Shown: positions 27,119-35,362 of the stretch, one piece after another | Position numbering within the stretch: position 1 is the first letter of the stretch | Layout: each line of letters starts with the position of its first letter | Source of the DNA: Candidatus Hydrogenedentota bacterium | Lineage (GTDB): Bacteria; Hydrogenedentota; Hydrogenedentia; Hydrogenedentales; SLHB01 | NCBI GenBank assembly: GCA_016209895.1 | Contig: JACQVH010000092.1 | Coordinates: 1 to 56,136 of the forward strand | Reading direction: 5' to 3' | Length of the DNA stretch: 56,136 nt | Program-made: the position numbers and the translations under genes | The notes under the pieces: model-generated | What the model was told of the DNA's origin: nothing | The model's input: the letters and a program-made list of their open reading frames with translations, nothing else | Databases searched by the model: none

Positions 27119-28713
27119 GCCTCACCTCGCAAACTAAGCACAAAGCCGCGCACCTGTTGCGGCCGAATGGCGCCGGTCATCAAGATGATTGCGCCATAGA
27201 GCGCCGCGGCCGCCGCACCGCCCCAGAAACCGCCCCACAACCCGGTTTCGCGAATCAACAGGACGGCGGCGGCAACGGCAATGCCCACCTTCACCGTGAC
27301 CGACCAATGTAAACGATACCCCATCAGGCGTTGAATGACGAACGTGGAGGGTATGGTCATCGAAAGCTCGGTCAGGACGGTGGCCCAGGCCGCGCCCATT
27401 GCGCTGAACCGGGGGATCAGGAGAAGGTTTAGCGTGAAGTTCGCCAGCACGCCCCAGGTCCCAAACACGAAGGTCAGCCACTGCCGGCCCACGATGACAA
27501 ACATCGGACCGATGAGACAACTCAGGAACATCGTGGCAATGGCTACGTCCAGCACTCTCAGTATCCGGTCGGCGTCCACCGCCTCGGCGCCGAACAGGCC
27601 CATCAGAAAGGAAGCCCCGCCCTGAACGCCGCAGAACGTGGCCCCAGCCAGAATCGCGGCGCAGTCCCAGCCCTGTTGGTAGTAGCGGCCGAGGTCCTGC
27701 CGGCGATGGGTCCAGGCGTGGGATAGTATAGGATACAGGGCGACCATGAGCGACATCGCCAAGCTAACCAATGGCAGCACGAAGCGGTAGGCCGCGGCAT
27801 AAAGCCCCACTTCCCGCAACTCGACGAACTTGGATAGGATCAGCACGTCCATGCTGGTATACAAGCTCACGAGAAAGGCCGAGAGTCCGACCGGCAGCGC
27901 TGCCGCGAACAGCACCCGCATTTCATCCGAGTCCCAGCGGCTTTGTCGGAGGTCGAAGCGTTTTCTCCCCAGCCAATAGACCAGCAGAAAGTATACGAAC
28001 CGTGAGGCGACCAGTGCGCCGCACAGCGCGCTGAGGCCGGCGCCGCGTTCACATATTACGAGCAGCAATGCCAGGAACACTCCGAGGCTGACCACTTCGG
28101 CCAACACGTCGCGCTCCATTTGCAATCGCGCCTTGAACAGGCTGCGGTAGATCAGGATACCAGCCACGCAGAATAACTCGAACCCGGCGATCAGTCCCGC
28201 CGTCACGATCTGTTCCGGGTAACGCAATCCGACCAACAACGTTCCTAATAACAGGTACGCTACGAGCAGTTGCAGTACCTTGGCGTACGGTAGTACTGAA
28301 AGGACACGCCGCGCGCGGTCGGGTCGCTGGCAGAGCTCCCGCACGCTGATATCGCCGAACCCGAAATCGAGCACGGCTTCGCAGAAACTCAGCAGGGTGA
28401 GTATCAGGGCGTATTCGCCGAAGCGTTCCGCGCCGAAGTATCGGAAGATAAGAATAAATGCCAGGTATTTAGAGGCGACCGTCATCACGCGCCCGATGAC
28501 CTGCACCCCCGCGTTCTTGAAGACGGCTAAGGTCACGTTCTTTGGAACCCCGCCCACCACCGTGTCCTTCGTGTCCAATTCCAACGTATCACCCTCGTTT
28601 CGCTGCAACTCCCCACCCGTGGCGCGCCCATCACACGGGCCGGACTGCGACCCGCGCAATGGGGGTGCGAACCAATTTGGCACTCCGGCTATGCGTGCTT
28701 CCGCCAACGCCAT
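27115..28713 (-). CDS. Wzx-like polysaccharide/lipid-linked oligosaccharide flippase
   Basis: This protein of about 532 residues has 12-14 predicted membrane helices. The first is KNAGVQVIGRVMTVASKYLAFILIF, followed by CEAVLDFGFGDISVRELCQ, the typical first loop of the polysaccharide transport family. It should flip an undecaprenyl- or other lipid-linked glycan across the inner membrane. The 60 residues before the first helix are atypical. ATG 28713 overlaps the upstream stop as TAATG, but a TTG near 28585 preceded by GAGGG would give a more usual short N-terminus. The next gene begins in its final codons. Confidence 0.85.
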   Translation of the reverse strand: MALAEARIAGVPNWFAPPLRGSQSGPCDGRATGGELQRNEGDTLELDTKDTVVGGVPKNVTLAVFKNAGVQVIGRVMTVASKYLAFILIFRYFGAERFGEYALILTLLSFCEAVLDFGFGDISVRELCQRPDRARRVLSVLPYAKVLQLLVAYLLLGTLLVGLRYPEQIVTAGLIAGFELFCVAGILIYRSLFKARLQMERDVLAEVVSLGVFLALLLVICERGAGLSALCGALVASRFVYFLLVYWLGRKRFDLRQSRWDSDEMRVLFAAALPVGLSAFLVSLYTSMDVLILSKFVELREVGLYAAAYRFVLPLVSLAMSLMVALYPILSHAWTHRRQDLGRYYQQGWDCAAILAGATFCGVQGGASFLMGLFGAEAVDADRILRVLDVAIATMFLSCLIGPMFVIVGRQWLTFVFGTWGVLANFTLNLLLIPRFSAMGAAWATVLTELSMTIPSTFVIQRLMGYRLHWSVTVKVGIAVAAAVLLIRETGLWGGFWGGAAAAALYGAIILMTGAIRPQQVRGFVLSLRGEA

Positions 28714-30413
28714 TACTCCTTGCCGCCGGGCACGATCCACCCGACGTTTTCCAACCAAATGCGATTGGAACCGCGCTTACCCATGAAGCCGGAAACGTCC
28801 ACCAACGCCAACTTTGTCACCTCAGTCGGGTCCAACCGGCCATTGGCATCGTGGGTATCTTCCTGCAACTGAAATTGATTCCAAGGAAGCTGAACGGTCG
28901 AGGACTGTTTTGTACCGACGGGCTGTCGCGATTGGTAGCGGGCCCCGCCCGATTCTTCCAACACTACCGCAACCTCCGTGTCCTTCTCGGAGCGCCACTG
29001 CACCGCCAACCCGCGGGCGGAGGCGCCGACCGCGACATTGGGTTTGACGATCATGGCCAGTGGATTCGAACTGAACTTGTAGTCCCACCGCAGCGCCGGG
29101 GCTTGGTCAGCTCCCGCCGGTTCCACGCCCGCGCCGACCGTGCTACCCAGACCGAGAAATCCGTGGAGACCCGCATCCGGGGAAGCGGACGCGCCCTTTT
29201 CCGCGCGTTTCGCGGCGGCAGCGCGTTCCGGCGCCTCTACAACTTGCCAGTGCTTGAGATTCTTCCAACTTTCCCACGCCGGCTTCGGAGTCAAGCGCGT
29301 ATCCACCAAGCCCAGCGAGAAGAACTGGGGCCACTGGCTCTTGAGCGCGGCCAGCGCCGGCAGGTCGCGCAAGTCCACCATGCTTACCCAGCACACGGCT
29401 TCGACGTTCATCCCTTGCAATAGCGCCGGGACCCGCTGAATCAGTTCGGCCTGCATTTCGGGCGAGCTTGCGGGCGAAACGGAATCGGAAGAGTACCAGC
29501 CCAATTCCGCGACGAAGATCGGTAGATGGGTGTGCTCGCGCAACACTTGAAAGTAGTCTGACGGAACACTCTGCGGATCATATGTCGAATGAAGAAATGC
29601 CGGATAGGTCGAGATGCCCACCACGTCCTGTTCGAGGGCCTTCTCGCCGAGCAGTTCCCATTGTGCCCGCCCTTTGGTTCCGGCCATCTGTCCGGTCAAG
29701 ATTTCATATTGATAAGAACAGAAGACCTTGGCGTTGGGCTGAAGCTGCTTCACTTCCTGCCGCAAGCGTTGGAATAAGGCGCGGAACGCCACGTAGTCCT
29801 CCGGGTTATTCTTGTAATACATATTCGCTTCGACGCCGAGGTTGAGGTATTCGGGATGATGCCGCTCGACGATTTCGAGGACCTTCTGGCGATATGCCTC
29901 GCTCCATTTCGGTTCGGCCACGCGGGCCCGCGAGCCGGACCAACCGACGGGCGGACGCGCCGCCGTACGGTCGCCGTTGAACGGTTCGAGCGCGACATAC
30001 TTCAGAAGTCCCGCCTGACCGGCGCGGTCCAGCCAATTATCCAGCACGGCGGTCGTAGCCTTGTTCTCCGGACTGTCGAAGGGGTCGTCTTTTTGCACCA
30101 TGACGATCTCCGCGTTTTGCCGCAGCAGTTCGAACGCTTGGTCAAGATGCCGGCTCGAATGGTCGGTCGGCCAGAATCCCAGCCCGCGTTTTACGGGACC
30201 GGCCGCGCTCGCCGCAGCCGGTGCCGCGGCCGTGGTCTGCGTGGGCGCAGGCCCCTCCACAGAAGCCGGAGCCGCCAGCGATGGCTGAGGCAAATTGCTG
30301 CACCCCGCCAGACACAGCGCCAAACCGACGAGAACGCACAAGACGGATACTTCCCGTTGCCGGATTCCAATCTCCGGTTTCCGGTTTCCAGTTTCCGGTT
30401 TTCGCCTACTCAT
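28713..30413 (-). CDS. Glycosidase-like TIM-barrel lipoprotein
   Basis: The protein has about 566 residues. A lipoprotein signal (VLVGLALCLAGC) places the lipid anchor on C38. An Ala/Pro-rich linker follows, then a TIM-barrel of GH53/GH5-like type (about residues 85-390). YLNLGVEANMYYKNNPEDY and LPIFVAELGWYSSD supply the two candidate catalytic glutamates. Residues about 430-566 form a beta-sandwich resembling carbohydrate-binding or CIA30-like domains. It probably trims or binds a polysaccharide outside the inner membrane. The N-terminal 21 residues (SRRKPETGNRKPE) are the in-frame translation of a 7-bp repeat array, so the array has become coding. ATG 30413 is the last start before the signal; 30434 is also in frame. 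Confidence 0.75.
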   Translation of the reverse strand: MSRRKPETGNRKPEIGIRQREVSVLCVLVGLALCLAGCSNLPQPSLAAPASVEGPAPTQTTAAAPAAASAAGPVKRGLGFWPTDHSSRHLDQAFELLRQNAEIVMVQKDDPFDSPENKATTAVLDNWLDRAGQAGLLKYVALEPFNGDRTAARPPVGWSGSRARVAEPKWSEAYRQKVLEIVERHHPEYLNLGVEANMYYKNNPEDYVAFRALFQRLRQEVKQLQPNAKVFCSYQYEILTGQMAGTKGRAQWELLGEKALEQDVVGISTYPAFLHSTYDPQSVPSDYFQVLREHTHLPIFVAELGWYSSDSVSPASSPEMQAELIQRVPALLQGMNVEAVCWVSMVDLRDLPALAALKSQWPQFFSLGLVDTRLTPKPAWESWKNLKHWQVVEAPERAAAAKRAEKGASASPDAGLHGFLGLGSTVGAGVEPAGADQAPALRWDYKFSSNPLAMIVKPNVAVGASARGLAVQWRSEKDTEVAVVLEESGGARYQSRQPVGTKQSSTVQLPWNQFQLQEDTHDANGRLDPTEVTKLALVDVSGFMGKRGSNRIWLENVGWIVPGGKE

Positions 30414-30488
30414 CTCGTCATCCACATTCGGCATCGCGCGTCACTCGGAACTCGGGACTTTCTTAATGCTCATTGCACATTGCTACAC
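30363..30488. repeat. Heptanucleotide drifting array H6, partly coding
   Basis: Eighteen 7-bp units keep phase across 126 bases: gattcca, atctccg, gtttccg, gtttcca, gtttccg, gttttcg, cctactc, atctcgt, catccac, attcggc and onward to gctcatt, gcacatt, gctacac. The left third encodes the N-terminus of the lipoprotein (minus strand). The right end provides the stop codon of the upstream radical SAM gene (30483-30485). Confidence 0.8.
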
Positions 30489-31940
30489 CCTCTGCCAGGC
30501 ACGGGCGAGGCGGATGGCGGCCATTTCCGGCATCCAGTTAAACTGCCGTTTCTTGCAACGCATAACCGCGATCTTCGAATAAAGGTGGACGAACGGGGCT
30601 AACATTCCGCTCATCTTCCCGTCCACGTCCACGAAGCCGGACAGCTCCGAAACTTTGGCTAGGTACTTTCTAAAATCGTCGGTCAGGTAACTGAGATTCA
30701 CGTGGTCATAGTCAAAAGTGCCCCAGTCCTCGAGTTTTTCCGGGAATCGGTTGCCCATCTGCTTGACCCGGTCGAAGTACTCCGTTCCGGGGAAGGGGAC
30801 AAAAAGGCACATCTTGTAGAGCTTCGCCTTCGGATTTTCCTCTTTCAGCCGAATCATGAGGTCCAGGGTCATCTCGACATCGCTTGGTGTCTCTCCTGGT
30901 ATCCCCGCCATGAAGCTATAGACCGGTACGATGTCCGCGTCGCGCAGTTTCTGATTCGCGACCAGCACCTGGTCCACCGTAATGTCTTTCATCATGTCCT
31001 TGAGGACTTGCGGCGACCCCGATTCGGTGCCGATGAACAATTGCTTAATGCCCGCGCGGCGGACCATGTGCAAGTACTCCATCGGAATCCGGAAAAGAAA
31101 GTCAATGCGGCAATTCGCATTGTAGATGTTGATGTGCACGTCGTTTTCAATCAGCAATTCCATGATGCGATGCGCGCGCGCGCGTTCCTGGAAGAACAGA
31201 TCGTCCAAGAGGAAGACGCCTTCCGCATTGTATTCCGTCTGCAGACGTTTCATTTCGGCGATGACTCGTTCCGGACTGATTCCGCGCCATTTCCTGCGCT
31301 GGAATTGTGCGATATAACAGTAAGCGCAACGGAAGCGGCAGCCGCGACTGGTGACCATCGGCAGACTGGGCCCCGCGGTCCGCAGGGGGCTAATCTTATA
31401 TTTCTCAAGGTCGAATAACTCGTAGGGCAGGGGGGGGATGGACTCGATGTCGGGGACTGGCGGGAACGGATTGCCGCGCACGCCGCCATTCTCTTTGTAG
31501 AAGATGCCGGGCAATTGACGCCAGTCTTTGCCCTGGTCCAAGGCGTCTACCAATGCCGGGAAGCAGGCTTCGCCCTCGCCGGCGGCAACAATATCCACGT
31601 AGGGCGAGGCGGCGGTCTGCTCCGGCAATAAGCTGGGATGGACCCCGCCCCAGACGATGGGCAGGCCCGGAGCCATCTCGCGGACAGCTTGAGCCAATTC
31701 AATCCCGTGGGTGATTTGCGGCCCCGTCATGCTACTGATACCCACGCAGAGGGTACGGGGCTCCGAGACCGCGCGGCGCAGCTTCGCGCGCCAGTCCGGC
31801 TCCATCCGCTGGTCAATACACGTGACCGTGTGTCCTGCGTGAACTACCGGTGAAGCTACATACAAGACGCTCAGCGGCAGGATGTTATCCTGCGACCGGT
31901 TACGACCGGTGTGAGGATACAGTAGTACTGTGTGTCCCAT
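30483..31940 (-). CDS. B12-binding-domain radical SAM protein (4), first gene of the envelope operon
   Basis: This 485-residue protein is in the same class as copies 1-3. It has GGVHPSLLPEQT and GEGEACF in the cobalamin-type domain and C201-x3-C205-x2-C208 (RGCRFRCAYC) in the barrel. FLLDDLFFQERARAHRIME and LFIGTESGSPQVLK follow. It resembles copy 1 more than copies 2 and 3, since both share an LLDDLFF or FLDDLFF block. ATG 31940 follows AGGAG by 8 bases; a GTG at 31949 is less well placed. Upstream lie an intrinsic terminator and a candidate promoter on the same strand, so expression of the whole ten-gene run could be controlled by attenuation. Confidence 0.86.
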   Translation of the reverse strand: MGHTVLLYPHTGRNRSQDNILPLSVLYVASPVVHAGHTVTCIDQRMEPDWRAKLRRAVSEPRTLCVGISSMTGPQITHGIELAQAVREMAPGLPIVWGGVHPSLLPEQTAASPYVDIVAAGEGEACFPALVDALDQGKDWRQLPGIFYKENGGVRGNPFPPVPDIESIPPLPYELFDLEKYKISPLRTAGPSLPMVTSRGCRFRCAYCYIAQFQRRKWRGISPERVIAEMKRLQTEYNAEGVFLLDDLFFQERARAHRIMELLIENDVHINIYNANCRIDFLFRIPMEYLHMVRRAGIKQLFIGTESGSPQVLKDMMKDITVDQVLVANQKLRDADIVPVYSFMAGIPGETPSDVEMTLDLMIRLKEENPKAKLYKMCLFVPFPGTEYFDRVKQMGNRFPEKLEDWGTFDYDHVNLSYLTDDFRKYLAKVSELSGFVDVDGKMSGMLAPFVHLYSKIAVMRCKKRQFNWMPEMAAIRLARAWQRV

Positions 31941-32004
31941 CGGCGTCACTCCTATTGCGGCACTTTCAGCCGGGAGGCTTTACTCCCCACTTGCAGCATT
32001 TAAC

Positions 32005-32032
32005 AAAAAAAGGTGGCCACAACCTGGCCACC
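32005..32032 (-). terminator. Intrinsic terminator on the minus strand
   Basis: An 8-bp perfect stem GGTGGCCA / TGGCCACC with a 5-base loop occupies 32012-32032. On the minus strand it is followed by seven Ts (32005-32011). The orientation rules out use by the plus-strand gene. It lies 65 bases before the radical SAM start at 31940, so it either ends a small RNA or works as an attenuator. Confidence 0.8.
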
Positions 32033-32152
32033 CCCGGATCAGTGGAACTCTAAAAAATCGTAAAAAGGTGCATTCCCTCCGCCAGGGACCAACCCAATAC
32101 CAAACGGGAAACAACTGAGCTAACGTCACTTACTCCCAATGTATATAAGCTC
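32005..32152 (-). ncRNA. Candidate small RNA or attenuated leader
   Basis: A minus-strand unit of about 148 bases runs from a candidate promoter (32159-32187) to the intrinsic terminator. It contains no convincing open frame. It includes a second hairpin (TCCCT-GGCGG-AGGGA near 32080) and a T-rich stretch after it. It does not match the conserved cores of 6S, SRP or cobalamin-riboswitch RNAs that I know. It may be a stand-alone RNA or the regulated leader of the envelope operon. Confidence 0.4.
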
Positions 32153-32158
32153 CCCTTA

Positions 32159-32187
32159 AGGGTATCGCACAGCCATCAGTTTGTCAA
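32159..32187 (-). promoter_or_regulatory. Candidate promoter, minus strand
   Basis: TTGACA (complement of 32182-32187) is followed after exactly 17 bases by TACCCT (complement of 32159-32164). The perfect 10-bp palindrome CCCTTAAGGG at 32153-32162 overlaps the -10 and could be an operator. The -35 is consensus and the -10 is weak. Confidence 0.45.
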
Positions 32188-32199
32188 GGTAACGAGGGA

Positions 32200-32255
32200 A
32201 GCTTCTGGTTCCTGGTTCCTGGTCCCTGGTTCCTGATTCCCGGTCTACGGCCTAA
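32200..32255. repeat. Heptanucleotide drifting array H7
   Basis: Eight in-phase units sit between the two divergent promoters: agcttct, ggttcct, ggttcct, ggtccct, ggttcct, gattccc, ggtctac, ggcctaa. In complement they match the accagg-type units at the right end of array H8. Confidence 0.8.
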
Positions 32256-32259
32256 ACTC

Positions 32260-32289
32260 TTGACATTCGCATTTTCTTGCCGGTACAGT
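32260..32289 (+). promoter_or_regulatory. Candidate sigma70-type promoter for the SPASM radical SAM gene
   Basis: Consensus TTGACA at 32260-32265 is followed by TACAGT at 32284-32289 with an 18-base spacer. Transcription would begin near 32297, leaving a leader of about 100 bases. It is divergent from the minus-strand promoter 73 bases away. Confidence 0.6.
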
Positions 32290-32398
32290 TGTGGGGTCTC
32301 AGAGTAGGCTGGTCATACCAAGGATTCTGCCTGGATTTCAGGTGTGGAATCGTGTGGAACTTATTGGTTAACAGCGATTTACGCGGTTGAAACAGCGG

Positions 32399-33553
32399 AT
32401 GGCATTTAAGAAGAATCTCGCTCTCAAGCTTGCCCCTCTCCCCGTTTTGGGTCCTCGACTGGTACAGATGGGCCTGGTACGGAAATACGGCCAACGAGTC
32501 GTCACTCGCGAGAAGGTTCGGAACTACATCCTCGCCCAGCGGGAAAAAGCGTTGAAAGCAGTCGAAGTCAAGTCCTTGCCGTATATCCTGAACTTGGACA
32601 CACTCAACGGCTGCAATCTGAAGTGCCCTTTCTGTCCGACCGGTACCGGGCAGCACGAGCGCCCCAAGGCGCGATTGCCGCTCGAGCACGCCAAGAACGT
32701 CATTGACGCCGTCAAGGATCACGTGCTCGAAGTCCGGTTCTACAATTGGGGCGAACCATTCCTGAATCCGAACATCTTCGAGATTATTCGCCATGCGCGC
32801 GAGGCGGGGCTCTACACCATCATTAATTCCAACTTCAGCATCAGGGTGGACCACTTGGCCGAGAAGATACTGGATTCCGGACTCGACTTTCTGTCGCTGA
32901 GCGTGGATGGCCTGGAACAGGGCACGCTCGAAATCTACCGGCGGAAGGCGAACTCGGAGTTGGTGTTCGAGAACGTCCGGAAATTGGTCGCGGCGCGGCG
33001 GGGGCGCGGGCTGAGCCGTCCCCGGATCGAACTGGCCTTTCTCGTTTTCCGACACAACGAGCACGAGGTGCCCCGGCTCGAGGCGATGGGAAAAGAGTTA
33101 GGCGTGGACCATATCTACCCGCGACGCGCGTACATTTTCCACGAATCGCTCGTCCCCGAGCATCCCGACTTCCAGCCCCGCCAGTACGAGTTCACCGGCA
33201 CGTGCGACTTCCTCTATCAGGAATTGACCATCGAGGCCACGGGATCGGTGTCGCCGTGCTGCACCAGCATGAGTTCGAAATGGGACATCGGCAAGATCCA
33301 GGACCTCGAAGACATGCGCCGCTTCTGGAACGCCCCGGAGTTCCGCGCCATGCGGGCGCTGTACGCCGGCGACCGGAATTTCAAGCAGATCACCGGCGGT
33401 AAGAACATCCTCTGCCAATACTGCAGCCTGGTAAGCCTGCGCCCCGACGGCGCCGACGGCCGCAAAGGCAAGCTGTCGCCCCTGCCGCCCTCCTTCGTCG
33501 CCGACGGCAAGACCTACGCCCACGGCTTCGACAATCTCAAGGCAACACTTTGA
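32399..33553 (+). CDS. SPASM-domain radical SAM protein
   Basis: This 384-residue protein differs from the four B12-type copies: it has no cobalamin domain. The radical SAM cluster is C72-x3-C76-x2-C79 (GCNLKCPFC) after a basic N-terminal extension, with FYNWGEPFLNPN following. A C-terminal SPASM-type region contains GTCDFLYQELTIEATG, VSPCC and ILCQYC, which would hold extra iron-sulfur clusters. Related proteins act on peptides, sugars or lipids near envelope-biosynthesis genes. ATG 32399 has no strong ribosome site; TTG 32387 is in frame. It is transcribed away from the envelope operon and may serve the same pathway. Confidence 0.85.
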   Translation: MAFKKNLALKLAPLPVLGPRLVQMGLVRKYGQRVVTREKVRNYILAQREKALKAVEVKSLPYILNLDTLNGCNLKCPFCPTGTGQHERPKARLPLEHAKNVIDAVKDHVLEVRFYNWGEPFLNPNIFEIIRHAREAGLYTIINSNFSIRVDHLAEKILDSGLDFLSLSVDGLEQGTLEIYRRKANSELVFENVRKLVAARRGRGLSRPRIELAFLVFRHNEHEVPRLEAMGKELGVDHIYPRRAYIFHESLVPEHPDFQPRQYEFTGTCDFLYQELTIEATGSVSPCCTSMSSKWDIGKIQDLEDMRRFWNAPEFRAMRALYAGDRNFKQITGGKNILCQYCSLVSLRPDGADGRKGKLSPLPPSFVADGKTYAHGFDNLKATL

Positions 33554-33612
33554 TCCCCAATCCGCGCGTAAGGAAGTTTGCTCAACTTCCGAGTCCCGCG
33601 TTTGTGGGATTT

Positions 33613-33682
33613 GTAGACGCGACGTCCTCGTTGCTTCATGCATGACCGTCTTGATAGACCGCGGCGAGGACGCCGTGTCTAC
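33613..33682. repeat. Long imperfect inverted repeat (REP-like)
   Basis: Arms of 18 bases at 33613-33630 and 33665-33682 match at 16 positions and are separated by 34 bases. The arm theme is GTAGAC...CGTCCTCG. It lies in the 360-base gap between the SPASM gene and the MBOAT gene, where no coding frame is convincing. There is no T-run, so a terminator is unlikely. Confidence 0.6.
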
Positions 33683-33787
33683 GACGGCCGCCGGCCTGCA
33701 CTTTCACCACCAAGAGCACGAGAGAATGCTGGACGCAATCCGCTTTGCGATCTTTGAGTTCCTTGCGGTTGGAATACTGATGACGTA

Positions 33788-33823
33788 ACCACAGAGACCG
33801 CAAAGAACCCGGAGAACAGGACG
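33788..33823. repeat. Nonanucleotide array N3
   Basis: Four in-phase 9-bp units: accacagag, accgcaaag, aacccggag, aacaggacg. The first two are close to units of array N1, 21 kb away. It lies about 90 bases before the MBOAT start. Confidence 0.65.
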
Positions 33824-33913
33824 TGACTCAGCATGACAGGAAGGGCGGGTTGTGTTTGTCCGAGGGAGTCTGAAATGATACCGGCGTTTCTTCCTGGCTG
33901 AGACCCGTTTGGA

Positions 33914-35362
33914 ATGCTGTTCAATTCGTTCGTCTTCGTTTTTTTTCTGGCGATAGTCCTGCCCGTCTACTATCGCCTCTCCCATGCTTGGCAGAACCGG
34001 TTCCTGGTCGTCGCGAGCTATGTCTTCTACGGTTGGTGGGACTGGCGATTTTTGTCGCTCCTGGCCGTCTCGACGGCCGTGGACTATGTGGCGGCGCAGG
34101 CCATCGAAGCGACGCGCTCCGTCGCTCGGAAACGGCTCTGGCTGTTTTCGAGTTTGGTCGCCAATCTCGGTATCCTCGGCTTCTTCAAGTACTTCAACTT
34201 CTTTGTGGATTCGTTTAGCCGGGTGCTGGTCTCGCTGGGACTTAATCCGAACCCGCCCGTTTTGAGCATTGTGCTTCCCGTCGGCATCAGCTTCTACACG
34301 TTTCAGACCATGGCGTACACGATTGACGTGTACCGCGGCCAACAGCATGCGACGCGCAACCTAGTCAACTTCGCGCTGTACGTGTCGTATTTCCCGCAGT
34401 TGGTGGCGGGGCCGATCGAGCGCGCCTCGAGACTGCTTACCCAGATTGAACGGCCGCGGCGCGTCGGCCAGGACCAGATCGCTTCGGCGGCGCAACTTAT
34501 TCTCTGGGGCTACGTGAAGAAAGTGGCGATTGCGGATGGCTTGGCGAGTTATGTGGACATCGCGTTTCAGAAACCGATGGAACTGGGCGCGGGGGCGTTG
34601 TGGATCGGGCTGTATGCGTTTGCGATCCAAATCTATTGCGATTTTTCGGGCTACAGCGATATCGCGCGGGGCGTCAGTCGGCTGATGGGCGTTGAATTGA
34701 TGGAGAATTTCCGCCAGCCGTATGTTTCGGCCAACATCACTGAGTTCTGGCGGCGCTGGCACATCTCGCTGTCCACGTGGCTGCGCGACTATCTCTACAT
34801 CTCGCTGGGCGGCAACCGGAAGGGTCCGATGGCGCAATACCAAAATCTGATCGTGACGATGTTGCTCGGCGGACTGTGGCACGGAGCGAACTGGACCTTC
34901 GTAGCCTGGGGCGGGCTGCACGGTCTGTATCTCGCGCTGCACAAGCTGATCACCCGGGGCAGGAAGATCAGCGAGACGCCTCCGCCGAACACGCTTCGCT
35001 CTTGGTCCGTCCAAATCGTGAAGATGTTGGTGACGTTCCATTTGGTATGCGTTACGTGGGTGCTGTTCCGGTCGCCGAACATGGAAACTGCCTATCTGTA
35101 TCTGGGCGGGTTGATCTCCCCGCTCTTTCCATTCTTCGAGCGCACCACGACTCCGGAGTTTATTGGGGCGTTCTGGACGCTGCTGTTCTACGGCGCGTTC
35201 GCGATTATGTTGGACTTGGGTTGTTGGCTCGGAAACCACGAAACGTGCACGCCGCCGCGAATGCGGTGGTGGGTGCGCGGCGCGGCGTACGCGACCGGTC
35301 TCCTGATACTCTCGTTTGTGAGGGCGCCTTCCGGTGAGGCTTTCATCTATTTTCAGTTCTGA
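33914..35362 (+). CDS. MBOAT-family membrane O-acyltransferase (AlgI/DltB-like)
   Basis: This 482-residue protein with about 10-12 membrane helices starts LFNSFVFVFFLAIVLPVYY. The family blocks are clear: PVGISFYTFQTMAYTIDVYRG, PQLVAGPIERA, and the catalytic-histidine region TEFWRRWHISLSTWLRDYLYI with GGLWHGANWTFVAWGGLHG. Such proteins pass acyl groups across the membrane to polysaccharides such as alginate or teichoic acid. The next gene overlaps its end by 29 bases and encodes an SGNH-like partner, the usual pairing. Together they probably acylate the glycan made by the envelope cluster. Confidence 0.93.
   Translation: MLFNSFVFVFFLAIVLPVYYRLSHAWQNRFLVVASYVFYGWWDWRFLSLLAVSTAVDYVAAQAIEATRSVARKRLWLFSSLVANLGILGFFKYFNFFVDSFSRVLVSLGLNPNPPVLSIVLPVGISFYTFQTMAYTIDVYRGQQHATRNLVNFALYVSYFPQLVAGPIERASRLLTQIERPRRVGQDQIASAAQLILWGYVKKVAIADGLASYVDIAFQKPMELGAGALWIGLYAFAIQIYCDFSGYSDIARGVSRLMGVELMENFRQPYVSANITEFWRRWHISLSTWLRDYLYISLGGNRKGPMAQYQNLIVTMLLGGLWHGANWTFVAWGGLHGLYLALHKLITRGRKISETPPPNTLRSWSVQIVKMLVTFHLVCVTWVLFRSPNMETAYLYLGGLISPLFPFFERTTTPEFIGAFWTLLFYGAFAIMLDLGCWLGNHETCTPPRMRWWVRGAAYATGLLILSFVRAPSGEAFIYFQF

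Noticed and set aside
32005-32152. Cobalamin riboswitch before the B12-type radical SAM operon
   Set aside because: The B12-box and the conserved junction sequences are absent; only a terminator hairpin and a short stem can be seen.
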